A DNA stretch of 64,000 nt, taken from assembly GCF_022234545.1 (NCBI RefSeq), contig NZ_JAIEUI010000001.1:542899-606898 (forward strand). The letters run 5' to 3'. Shown here one piece after another: positions 15,348 through 22,968 of the stretch. The stretch comes from Paenibacillus piscarius (GTDB taxonomy: Bacteria > Bacillota > Bacilli > Paenibacillales > Paenibacillaceae). Numbering within the stretch: position 1 is the first letter of the stretch; each line of letters begins with the position of its first letter. The notes beneath the pieces were generated by a model. The model was not told the origin of the DNA and searched no databases. It saw nothing but the letters and a program-made list of their open reading frames with translations. Made by a program: the position numbers and the translations under genes.

Positions 15348-17314
15348 CGCCAGATGCCGGCTTGCCGAAGCTGACACCGGAGGCCTGTGAAGTGCTGCTG
15401 CGGATCTGTGCAAGTTATGCGGCATCGCCATGTCCGGCGGACACTGTGGAACAGCTGCGGCCGGAGAGCCTCTGCCGGATGCAGCAGAAGCTGGCCCTGG
15501 AGGAGCTGCTGCTTGCCGGGCAGCTGGAGCTGCGGCAGAAGGTGTGGGGCGAGAAGCTGTATCAGATTCCGCAGGACCAGTACCCTGTAATTCTGCGCAG
15601 CTTCTGGTCCGAGTGTCCGCAGGTCCGGGTGGAGGGCCGTGTTCATGTGGAGGCGGCAGCCTGTACCGAATTGGCCGCCGAGCTGTTCCGCGCCTTGCTG
15701 TTCACTTCAGAGGAGGGGCTGCCCCTGACCAGTAAAGGAGTTATCCACAAGAAGCAGCTTGCCCGGCTGGCCGGACAGCTGTCGGTGAAGGAAGAGTATT
15801 TAAGAGCGGTGCTGCCGCCCTCTTCCCGGCAGGAGAGCTATCCGCTGCCGGTTACTATACTTGTCGACCTGATGCTGGCGCTGGGCCTGATCAGCCGCCA
15901 CGGCAGCGGATACCGGATTGACCCGGAGAAGCTGGAGCAGTGGCTGCTGCTCAGGCCGCAGGAGATGACGGATCTGCTCTACACGCTGGCCATCCGCCGC
16001 TACGGCTTCCCTGCACCTGCTGAGCAGCATTTCAGGCATGTCATCTCAGCTGCTGTCTATCCGGCCGGAGAATGGTTTGCGCTGGCTCCAGTGCTGGAGT
16101 GGATGGCAGAGAGCGGGCTTGCTGCGGAGAAGCCGGAGGTGAACATGGTGAAAGAGACGAAGAGGGAGAAGGAAGTAGAGGAAAACGCTTCTGGCCTGGA
16201 GCTGTCCGCACTGGCCTGGCTTCGTCTGCTGGCCGGCTTCGGCTGGTGCGAGCTGGGCGTCTCGCCTTCCGGGGAGCCCTGCTTCCGCTGGCGGGCCGGG
16301 AAGCCGCAGCTGGCCTTGGAAGGTGCGGCGGGACAGGACTCTGTCCCGGCGGATACGGCACCCGGCTTCATTGTGCAGCCGGATTTCGAGGTGCTGGTTC
16401 CGCCGGAGGTCCCTTATGCGGACCGCTGGACCCTGGCCGGCTTCGCGGAGCTGCTGCATAACGAGGATCTCTGGAGCTTCCGGCTGACCCGGGAGAAGCT
16501 GGAGGCGGCAGCTGAGCAGGGGGCCGCTCCTGGCGGGCTTATCGACTGGCTGGATGCCCGCGCCGTCGGGGGGATTCCGGAGCAGGTGCTGCTGCCGCTC
16601 CGGCAGTGGGCCGGCGGGATCGGGCGGACCCGCTTGGCCGAGGTGCTTCTGCTGTCCTGTGCAGGGGAGCGGGAGGCGGAGGATATCGCCGCCCACCCCC
16701 GGCTGCAGGACATCGTTACCCGGATCGGCCCGCTCCATTACACGGTCCGGCCGGAGGCTGCCGGGCAGCTGCGCAAGGAATTGGCCGCAGCCGGCATGAC
16801 GCCTTCTGTACTGTCCGAAGCGACGGACAGTACAGACAGGCGGCTGTTCCTGACCGGGACGCCGGCATCGCCTCAGGCGTCCCTGCGGTACAGGCTTCCC
16901 CAGCCAGCCGCAGATCGCGGGCTGCTTAGCACTGCGCCGCAGCTGGCGCTGCTGCCGCTGGAGCGTGCGGTACAGCCGCAGACGCAGCTGCCGGGCGAAG
17001 ACGCGGTGCCGCAGATGTGGTTCAGCCAGTGGCGGAAGTATCACAGCACCACGGCGCAAAAAATCATGGAGCAGGCGTTCTCCTGGGGAATCAAGGTTAG
17101 TCTCTCCTATGAGGGCCGTCAGGCCGAATTCATTCCCGGACAGATTAGCGGCCGGCCCTGGAGGGTCAGGGGCATTCTGCTGCTTCCGGCGTCCGGGACG
17201 GCAGAGGAGAAGGAGCTGACGGCGGAAGACTGGCAGGAAATGAAGCTCATACACCCGTATCAGCACGTAAATTCTTCTTCTGCTGAAGCCGTCCGTTATG
17301 GTATGATGAAATAG
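15338..17314 (+). CDS. Helicase-associated protein with XPB/Ssl2-like conserved domain, partner of the XPB helicase
   Basis: The product is 658 aa; the ATG lies within the XPB stop region (overlap 10 nt). The frame has no Walker A or DEAD motifs, so it is not itself an ATPase. Residues about 340-460 (FIVQPDFEVLVPPEVPYADRWTLAGFAELL...FRLTREKLEAAAEQG...IPEQVLLPLRQWA) match the XPB/Ssl2-like helicase conserved domain (Helicase_C_3). The first 300 residues are helical, Leu/Glu-rich and resemble winged-helix repeats. A charged linker (VKETKREKEVEENA, about 270-285) separates the two parts. Mycobacterium has the same two-gene order (Rv0862c next to the XPB gene Rv0861c), so a helicase complex is a sound guess. 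Its activity is unknown. Confidence 0.85.
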   Translation: MGVTPDAGLPKLTPEACEVLLRICASYAASPCPADTVEQLRPESLCRMQQKLALEELLLAGQLELRQKVWGEKLYQIPQDQYPVILRSFWSECPQVRVEGRVHVEAAACTELAAELFRALLFTSEEGLPLTSKGVIHKKQLARLAGQLSVKEEYLRAVLPPSSRQESYPLPVTILVDLMLALGLISRHGSGYRIDPEKLEQWLLLRPQEMTDLLYTLAIRRYGFPAPAEQHFRHVISAAVYPAGEWFALAPVLEWMAESGLAAEKPEVNMVKETKREKEVEENASGLELSALAWLRLLAGFGWCELGVSPSGEPCFRWRAGKPQLALEGAAGQDSVPADTAPGFIVQPDFEVLVPPEVPYADRWTLAGFAELLHNEDLWSFRLTREKLEAAAEQGAAPGGLIDWLDARAVGGIPEQVLLPLRQWAGGIGRTRLAEVLLLSCAGEREAEDIAAHPRLQDIVTRIGPLHYTVRPEAAGQLRKELAAAGMTPSVLSEATDSTDRRLFLTGTPASPQASLRYRLPQPAADRGLLSTAPQLALLPLERAVQPQTQLPGEDAVPQMWFSQWRKYHSTTAQKIMEQAFSWGIKVSLSYEGRQAEFIPGQISGRPWRVRGILLLPASGTAEEKELTAEDWQEMKLIHPYQHVNSSSAEAVRYGMMK

Positions 17315-17359
17315 TCTACCGTCCGGGTAGAACTTTAATGCAGAAGAGAGTTGAAGTTC

Positions 17360-17797
17360 ATGAGCGTAGCGCAAGGGAATGCGGTTGATATGGCCGAAGT
17401 GCTGACATACGCCTATGAATTAGGCGATATGATTAATCAATCCGCCGAAGTGTCGGATTACTTATACTGGAAGGGGCAGGTGGATGCTGACCCCGGGATT
17501 CAGGCCATGATCAAGCGGCTGCAAGCCAAGAAGGATTTGTTCGAGGAGACGCAGCGGTTCGGCCATTTCCACCCGAATTATCATTCGGCGAAGGATGAGG
17601 TTGAGGCTGTGGAACGGGAGCTGGAGCAGTTCGAGGCCGTGGTGCGGTTCAAGCAGGCGGAGAAGACGCTGGATGATATCCTTCATTCCATGTCAGAGAC
17701 GATTGCGTTCTCGGTATCGGATACCATCAAGGTCCCGAGCAATGACCCGTCCCCCAAGGGCGGATGCGGCAGCGGAGGCAAATGCTCTTGCGGATAA
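17360..17797 (+). CDS. ylbF: YlbF/YmcA family regulator
   Basis: The product is 145 aa from ATG at 17360 (MSVAQGNAVDMAEVLTYAYELGDMI), with GAAGAGAG upstream. The all-helical YlbF domain spans residues about 12-115 (DPGIQAMIKRLQAKKDLFEETQRFGHFHPNYHSAKDEVEAVERELEQF). A flexible tail ends KGGCGSGGKCSCG with three cysteines. In Bacillus YlbF, YmcA and YaaT form the Ric complex, which carries iron-sulfur clusters and governs RNase Y mRNA processing, competence, biofilm and sporulation. The cysteine tail fits cluster binding. It is followed by ylbG, as in Bacillus. Confidence 0.92.
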   Translation: MSVAQGNAVDMAEVLTYAYELGDMINQSAEVSDYLYWKGQVDADPGIQAMIKRLQAKKDLFEETQRFGHFHPNYHSAKDEVEAVERELEQFEAVVRFKQAEKTLDDILHSMSETIAFSVSDTIKVPSNDPSPKGGCGSGGKCSCG

Positions 17798-17841
17798 GCT
17801 GACCCGTGAAGAGATATAGAGAAAGAGAGGCGGATGAGCTT

Positions 17842-18105
17842 ATGTTTGCGGAACGGACAGGTTATATCGTATGGGTTAGCGACGTCAAGGCGGCACGCAA
17901 CCTGGAGAAATATGGAACACTGCACTATGTCTCCCGTAAAATGCACTACGCGGTAATGTATGTGAACGCGGATCGCGCGGAGGAAGTCATGAAGACAGTC
18001 CGCAGACTCTCCTATGTGCGCAAGATTGAGCGTTCGTACCGCAATGAGCTGAAGACGGAGTACACCAGCAACGGGCAGGACAAGACCCGGTACTATGGTC
18101 TGTGA
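17842..18105 (+). CDS. ylbG: YlbG family protein (DUF2129)
   Basis: The product is 87 aa from ATG at 17842 (MFAERTGYIVWVSDVKAARNLEKYGTLHYVSRKMHYAVMYVN). GAGAGG lies 11 nt upstream. The frame stays open to 17806, but the shorter form matches the length of Bacillus YlbG. The middle RAEEVMKTVRRLSYVRKIERSYR is typical. YlbG is a small cytoplasmic protein without a known activity, almost always next to ylbF. The pair is 44 nt apart here and ends at a strong terminator. Confidence 0.88.
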   Translation: MFAERTGYIVWVSDVKAARNLEKYGTLHYVSRKMHYAVMYVNADRAEEVMKTVRRLSYVRKIERSYRNELKTEYTSNGQDKTRYYGL

Positions 18106-18126
18106 GCTATTTATAGCAGTTACTGG

Positions 18127-18154
18127 ACAGGCGCCGCAAGGCGTCTGTTTTTTT
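18127..18154 (+). terminator. Terminator after ylbF-ylbG
   Basis: ACAGGCGCC (18127-18135), loop GCAA, GGCGTCTGT (18140-18148), then T7. Confidence 0.85.
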
Positions 18155-18195
18155 GGAAGTTGCGGCAAGAAGGATAAACGGCAGGGGGATCGGCG

Positions 18196-18693
18196 ATGAA
18201 CAAAGAGGAACAGGTGCTGGCGGCGTTCAGGGACTTATTCAATAAAAGAAGCTGGCTCAACAAAACCAGAATGGAGTCCGCCCTCAAGGGACATAAGCCG
18301 TCGGAGGTACATTGTATAGAGTACATTGGCACTCATACAGACGCTAATGTGACCAGGCTGGCCGACTCGCTCTACATGACGAGAGGAGCAATCAGCAAAA
18401 TCACTCAGAAGCTCCTGCACAAAGGCTTGATCGAGAGCTACCGGAAGCCGGAGAATCAGAAGGAAATCTATTTCAGGCTCACGGAGGAAGGACAGGACGT
18501 CTGGAGCATCCATGACGAACTGCACCGGGAATTCCGCGACCGCGACCGCCCCGTATTCGAGCACGTCACCGATGAGCAGTATGAGGGTATGCTCCGCTTC
18601 ATGGCGCAGTACAGCAGGCATCTGGATGAAGAGATTAAGCATCAGGGGCTGGCCCGCAAGGGTGGAGCGGAAGCAGAGGGGGAAGATGTGTGA
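18196..18693 (+). CDS. MarR-family transcriptional regulator
   Basis: The product is 165 aa with GGGGGAT upstream. The winged helix-turn-helix reads KPSEVHCIEYIGTHTDANVTRLADSLYMTRGAISKITQKLLHKGLIESYRKPENQKEIYFRLTEEGQDV, the MarR arrangement of recognition helix and wing. A C-terminal dimerisation helix follows. MarR proteins are ligand-responsive repressors, usually of an adjacent exporter. The next gene is an MFS exporter whose upstream region holds two similar TTATGTTTCC and GAAACATAA half-site boxes, so it is the likely target. The ligand is unknown. Confidence 0.9.
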   Translation: MNKEEQVLAAFRDLFNKRSWLNKTRMESALKGHKPSEVHCIEYIGTHTDANVTRLADSLYMTRGAISKITQKLLHKGLIESYRKPENQKEIYFRLTEEGQDVWSIHDELHREFRDRDRPVFEHVTDEQYEGMLRFMAQYSRHLDEEIKHQGLARKGGAEAEGEDV

Positions 18694-18780
18694 ACGCTGC
18701 TTACAGGAGGAGCATTAATGCACCTGACGGCGGGAAAAGTAGGATCAGGGCATACCTTTTGACTAATATCAACCGAATCT

Positions 18781-18801
18781 CACCCGGAAGGGTGTTTTTT
18801 T
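18781..18801 (+). terminator. Terminator after marR
   Basis: CACCC-GGAA-GGGTG is followed by T7. It separates marR transcription from the MFS gene, which therefore needs its own promoter. Confidence 0.75.
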
Positions 18802-18811
18802 GTGCTTAAAA

Positions 18812-18867
18812 TTATGTTTCCGAGGAATCAAAAATATGATATGATCACATTGTTTCCGAAGAAACAT
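18812..18867 (+). promoter_or_regulatory. MFS promoter region with two MarR-type operator boxes
   Basis: TATGTTTCCGAGGAA (18813-18827) and the perfect dyad TGTTTC-CGAA-GAAACA (18851-18866) share the half-site TGTTTCC. They flank a -10-like TATGAT (18835-18840) whose -35 (TTATGT, 18812-18817) is weak. A repressor on both boxes would cover the promoter. Confidence 0.6.
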
Positions 18868-18894
18868 AATTCGATCATCAGGGAGAGTAGTACA

Positions 18895-20343
18895 ATGCCC
18901 ATATTGACCTCAAAAAAGTCACAGCAGCGTAACCAATCTCAGCCCCCCATCCACTCGCCGCAAACCGACCAATCACCGCAGCATAACCAGACAACGAATT
19001 CCGACCAATTATCTCCACACCGTAGCCAGACAGCGCACCCTGTTCCATTCCATGATCCTGACCGGGCTCAGCAACCCAACCAACCGCTTCAATCCAGTGA
19101 TAACCAGCATCCAAAATCAGCCTCACACCAAGCTGCCCCGCCCAAGCACGCCCTAATCTTCGGCCTCATTGCTGTCTTTCTCTGCGGACTCGGCTTCAGT
19201 ATTATAGCGCCTGTGGTTCCGTTTCTGGTGCAGCCTTATGTAAGCAGCCCGGGCCAACAGGCTGTCATGGTTACTTTGCTGACTTCAGTCTATGCGGCCT
19301 GTGTGTTTGTGGCGGCTCCTGTGCTCGGTGCGCTGAGTGATAAATACGGCCGCCGTCCCCTGCTCTTATTATGCCTGCTGGGTTCTTCCCTCGGGTATTT
19401 CGTTTTCGGGCTCGGCGGAGCGCTATGGGTGCTGTTTGCCGGACGGATCATCGAAGGAATTACCGGCGGGAGTATCAGCACGATTTTCGCTTATTTTGCC
19501 GATATCCTTCCGCCGGAGCAGCGGACCCGATACTTTGGCTGGATGAGTGCGGTAGTGGGCGCAGGTACAATTATTGGCCCAGCTGCGGGCGGATTGCTGG
19601 CCAAGTACGGTTATTCCGTTCCGATGTATGCGGCTGCTCTGGTCACTCTCGTGAATGCCGTATACGGATTCCTGTTCATGCCGGAGAGCCTGGAGAAGCA
19701 CAAACGGCGGCTGGATGTCACCTGGCTTAAGCTGAATCCCTTCTCGCAGCTTGCCGGCCTGCTGTCGGTGAAGAGCCTGAGCCGTCTGCTGGTCTCGGCC
19801 TTCCTGCTGTGGATACCGGGCGGCGCGCTGCAGGGAATTCTATCCCAGTTCACGCTGGATCTCTTCAGCTGGAAGCCCGCTGTAATCGGACTGATGTTCT
19901 CGATCATGGGGCTGCAGGACATCCTCTCGCAAGCCTTGATTATGCCCGTGCTGTTACACAGATACTGCGACAAGCAGATCGCTGCAGCGGGCATGGCTGC
20001 GGAGACGGCAGGCTACACTCTGTTTGCGCTGTCGGCTTGGCGCTCCTCCCCGCTTCTTTTTATCGCGGGCATGTTCGTCTTCGGCTTCGGGGATTCCATC
20101 TTCGGGCCATCCTTCAACGGAATGTTATCCAAATCTGCTGCTTCCGGCGAGCAAGGCCGGGTTCAAGGCGGCAGCCAATCGGTTCAGGCCCTCGCCCGTA
20201 TGGCCGGTCCGCTGATTGGCGGACAAATCTATGTATCGCTGGGTCCGGCCGCACCGGCTGGAATGGGCATCATCCTGGCGGCTGCAGCCCTCGCTGTTCT
20301 GTACCGGATGAGCCGGGCCACAGGCCGCAGCTTGCCGGAATAG
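18895..20343 (+). CDS. MFS exporter (TetA/Bcr-like) with an 84-residue polar N-terminal extension
   Basis: The product is 482 aa from ATG at 18895; AGGGAGAG lies 7 nt upstream. Residues 1-84 are almost only Q, N, H, P, S, T and D. The first TM helix starts at about 86 (ALIFGLIAVFLCGLGFSIIAPVVPF). No in-frame ATG, GTG or TTG occurs between codon 4 and that helix, so the extension must be translated if this start is used. The rest is a 12-helix drug:H+ antiporter: GALSDKYGRRPLLLLCLLGSSLGYFVFG (motif A), GRIIEGITGGSISTIFAYFADI, VVGAGTIIGPAAGGLLA (motif C of exporters). Expected substrates are drugs or toxic compounds. It is probably repressed by the upstream MarR protein. Confidence 0.87.
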   Translation: MPILTSKKSQQRNQSQPPIHSPQTDQSPQHNQTTNSDQLSPHRSQTAHPVPFHDPDRAQQPNQPLQSSDNQHPKSASHQAAPPKHALIFGLIAVFLCGLGFSIIAPVVPFLVQPYVSSPGQQAVMVTLLTSVYAACVFVAAPVLGALSDKYGRRPLLLLCLLGSSLGYFVFGLGGALWVLFAGRIIEGITGGSISTIFAYFADILPPEQRTRYFGWMSAVVGAGTIIGPAAGGLLAKYGYSVPMYAAALVTLVNAVYGFLFMPESLEKHKRRLDVTWLKLNPFSQLAGLLSVKSLSRLLVSAFLLWIPGGALQGILSQFTLDLFSWKPAVIGLMFSIMGLQDILSQALIMPVLLHRYCDKQIAAAGMAAETAGYTLFALSAWRSSPLLFIAGMFVFGFGDSIFGPSFNGMLSKSAASGEQGRVQGGSQSVQALARMAGPLIGGQIYVSLGPAAPAGMGIILAAAALAVLYRMSRATGRSLPE

Positions 20344-20474
20344 TCCGTTCAGGACACACAAATGCCCAGAATAAACGTCTGGACTTCCCCGCAGTTAATA
20401 CCTGCTTAATACTTCCAATCTATGCTGAAGCGGGAAGCTTCACATTCTTAATGACAGGCATACGGGTGATCACA

Positions 20475-21383
20475 ATGAACAGAGCAGGGAACCTGTCCCG
20501 GAGAATCGCGGCTCTGCCGCAATATATCAGGCATATGAGCGGGAGAGTCAGGGACGAAATGCAGGAGCTGGGCAGGCTGTCCATGCTGCTGGATATCATG
20601 AATAATGGGCGGCTTGACACCTGCTTTCAGCCGATTCTGGAGCTGCGCAGCGGGAGGACCGTAGGCCATGAGGTGCTGAACCGGCCCCCTCGCTCGCCGC
20701 AGTTTCCGAGCACAGAGGAATTTTATGATTTTGCCGGACGGACGCCCCAGATGCTCAGATTCGAGCAGTACTGCCGGAGAATATCTTTATCCCGGTACGT
20801 GGAGCGGACGGCGGAGGCAGAGGGGAGCAGTACCAGTCTGGTGTTCGTCAATGTGCATCCCGGCGTGCTGAACGATCCCCGCCACCGGAGCGGAGAATCA
20901 CTGGCGCTGCTGAAGGAGCTCGGACTGGCCCCGGAGCGGGTTGTGTTCGAGCTGACTGAACGCCAGGCGGTACAGGATTATGTCCAGTTCGAGAAGGTGC
21001 TGTCCCATTACCGCGAGCAGGGGTTCCGGATTGCAGTAGATGATGCCGGCTCCGGGTATAACAGCCTGAAGACGCTGGTCTACCTCAAGCCGGAATTCAT
21101 CAAGCTGGACAAGTCCCTTATCCGGGGGATTCATCACTGCGTGGAGCAGCAGGAGCTGCTGGAGCTGATCCGGGAGTATGCGGAGCGGTCCAGGACAAGT
21201 GTGATTGCCGAAGGGATTGAGACTGCGGCGGAGCTGCTTTTTTTACAGGCAGCGGGTGTGGATTGGGGTCAGGGTTATGCGCTGGGGAGACCGGCAGACC
21301 GGCCGGTGGAGGGGGAGTTCCCCGCTTGGGCGCGGCAGGCTGCAGTCAGGGGAGGGTACAAGCATGTTTCTTCAGATCGGTGA
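20475..21383 (+). CDS. EAL-domain cyclic-di-GMP phosphodiesterase
   Basis: The product is 302 aa from ATG at 20475, behind GGTGATC, an extended match to the 16S tail. The frame is open far upstream into the MFS gene, which I disregard. The EAL domain (about 45-290) is catalytically complete: GHEVLNR (ExLxR), FVNVHP (metal Asn), ELTER, DDAGSGYNSL, FIKLDKSLI, AEGIE and GQGYALGRP. It has no TM segment, and its short N-terminus has no sensor domain. It should cleave c-di-GMP to pGpG. The next gene, a CBS-GGDEF protein, starts 20 nt before its stop, so synthesis and breakdown enzymes are translationally coupled. Confidence 0.9.
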   Translation: MNRAGNLSRRIAALPQYIRHMSGRVRDEMQELGRLSMLLDIMNNGRLDTCFQPILELRSGRTVGHEVLNRPPRSPQFPSTEEFYDFAGRTPQMLRFEQYCRRISLSRYVERTAEAEGSSTSLVFVNVHPGVLNDPRHRSGESLALLKELGLAPERVVFELTERQAVQDYVQFEKVLSHYREQGFRIAVDDAGSGYNSLKTLVYLKPEFIKLDKSLIRGIHHCVEQQELLELIREYAERSRTSVIAEGIETAAELLFLQAAGVDWGQGYALGRPADRPVEGEFPAWARQAAVRGGYKHVSSDR

Positions 21384-22332
21384 AATCGCCGGAGCTATCC
21401 CGGAGATTTCCGTGCATCATAAGTGCGGGGTGGTGGACCAGATTTTCAAAAGCAATCCCCAGCTCCAGGGCGTTGCCGTGACGGAGAACGGGCAGCCGGT
21501 AGCACTGATTATGCGGATCCGCTTTTACCAGCAGATCGGGACTCTGTACGGGTATACGCTCTATATGGGCAGATCCGTAGAGCTGGTGATGGACCGGAAT
21601 CCGCTGATTGTCGATTATGCCGCACCGATCATAGATGTCAGCAGGCTGGCGATGGCTAGGCAGGATGAGAACCTGTACGACTATGTGATTGTTACGCACG
21701 GACAATCATTGTTCGGCGCCGTCAGTGTGCGGGATCTGCTGCTTAATTTTGCCGAAATCCAGGCGGTGGCGGCCAGCTTCCTGAACCCGCTGACAGGGCT
21801 GCCGGGCAATCTCAGCATTACCGAGTGGATGGTGAAGACGCTGCTGCAGGAGCAGTTCAGTGTGCTCTACATCGACCTTGACCATTTCAAGGCGTATAAC
21901 GACACCTATGGCTTCAAGGAAGGCGACCGGATGCTCCAGGCTACGGCAGAGATTCTGAAGCAGGAGGCGGTACGGCTGGGTGGCCTGCTGGGACATATCG
22001 GCGGCGATGACTTCATTCTTTTTATCAACGATTACAATTACGGGGAAGGCTGCAGGAGGATCATTGCGGCCTTCGATGCAGCGGTCAAAGAGTTCTATCA
22101 TGCCGGGCATCTCGCTCAGAGGTATGTGTTAACGGAGAGCCGCTCGGGCGCGTTGGAGGAAATTCCGCTGGTCTCGATCTCCATCGCTGTGGTGACGAAC
22201 CGAAGCCGCCGCTTCGCATCCGCCGAAGAACTGTCGGCTGAGGCCGCCCGCTTCAAAAAAAGCTGCAAAATGATCCGGGGCAGCACTTACATAGACGACA
22301 GCGACCTTCGTGTGCGCCGTACAGGCGGTTAG
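21364..22332 (+). CDS. CBS-domain diguanylate cyclase (CBS-GGDEF)
   Basis: The product is 322 aa from ATG at 21364, with GGAGGG 7 nt upstream. Residues about 1-135 form a CBS-type pair (FLQIGEIAGAIPEISVHHKCGVVDQIF, VAVTENGQPVALIMRI, LFGAVSVRDLLL), which commonly senses adenine nucleotides. Residues about 138-300 are a GGDEF domain (NPLTGLPGNLSI, YIDLDHFKAYNDTYGFKEGDRML, GHIGGDDFILF). The active site GGDDF fits the GG[DE][DE]F consensus. No clear RxxD I-site precedes it (QEAVRLGGLLGHIGG), so product inhibition may be absent. It overlaps the EAL gene by 20 nt, and the pair looks like one switch. Confidence 0.88.
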   Translation: MFLQIGEIAGAIPEISVHHKCGVVDQIFKSNPQLQGVAVTENGQPVALIMRIRFYQQIGTLYGYTLYMGRSVELVMDRNPLIVDYAAPIIDVSRLAMARQDENLYDYVIVTHGQSLFGAVSVRDLLLNFAEIQAVAASFLNPLTGLPGNLSITEWMVKTLLQEQFSVLYIDLDHFKAYNDTYGFKEGDRMLQATAEILKQEAVRLGGLLGHIGGDDFILFINDYNYGEGCRRIIAAFDAAVKEFYHAGHLAQRYVLTESRSGALEEIPLVSISIAVVTNRSRRFASAEELSAEAARFKKSCKMIRGSTYIDDSDLRVRRTGG

Positions 22333-22443
22333 ACTCTCTCTCCACCTATTGCGCTGAGGCCGGAATGCTTGAAAGGCAGCCGTCAATGCGGTAAGATTGA
22401 CAACAATAAGAGCATAGGCCAAGACCCTTATACGTGGAGTGTG

Positions 22444-22890
22444 ATGACAATGCATGGCAAGGGGATGGAATCGTGGGGGGTGTACGAGCCCTTCCACATC
22501 GTGCTGAATAACTACGGAATTGCCGACATTGTCCTTACCAGTCATGCCAAGAGCCGTTACGCGGACCGGATCGCCCAGACGGACAGCGGGAACGGGGAAG
22601 TGACCGCATGGCTGTGGCAGGCTTTGAAGCAGAACCGGGTGAGGCCTTACTCCAGCAGCGAATACAACGCCTACCTGGTGGATAATGATACGGTGATTGT
22701 GGCCGATTTCACGCCGGTGGAGGGGATTTCTTCGTTCTCCGGGGAGCCGCTGTATGTGATGGTAATTGTCTCTTTTCTCGGCAAAATATCGGTCACTCCG
22801 CAGCTGCGTGATCTCAAAAAGTATTATTCCTGGCTGCACCATTCCCGCCGGATCAAGCTGTCGAAGAAGCGCCGGCGCAGGCGCAAGTAA
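22444..22890 (+). CDS. Small protein of unknown function, DUF4258-like motif
   Basis: The product is about 148 aa. Starts at 22444 or 22450 are both possible behind TGGAG. The core IVLTSHAKSRYADRIAQ...VTAWLWQALKQNRVRPYSSSEYNAYLVDNDTVIVADFTP....PLYVMVIVSFLGK has the layout of DUF4258/RelE-like small domains: a TxHAxxRxxxR helix followed by an antiparallel sheet. The C-terminus is very basic (RRIKLSKKRRRRRK), suggesting nucleic-acid binding. It follows the c-di-GMP pair on the same strand at about 110 nt, with no antitoxin-like gene beside it. Similarity is by eye; function unknown. Confidence 0.65.
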   Translation: MTMHGKGMESWGVYEPFHIVLNNYGIADIVLTSHAKSRYADRIAQTDSGNGEVTAWLWQALKQNRVRPYSSSEYNAYLVDNDTVIVADFTPVEGISSFSGEPLYVMVIVSFLGKISVTPQLRDLKKYYSWLHHSRRIKLSKKRRRRRK

Positions 22891-22968
22891 GGGGCTAATG
22901 AACAAGGAGGGCATGCGGCTGAGCGCCGCGTGCCCTTTGTCAGATTGTAGCAAAGGAGCAAGCCAGGC

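Noticed and set aside
13971..15431. 486-codon minus-strand frame
   Set aside because: Antisense shadow of the XPB helicase gene; low-complexity composition and no ribosome site.
19809..20474. N-terminal extension of the EAL gene across the MFS gene
   Set aside because: It lies out of frame inside a clear MFS coding region; the good ribosome site is at 20464-20470.
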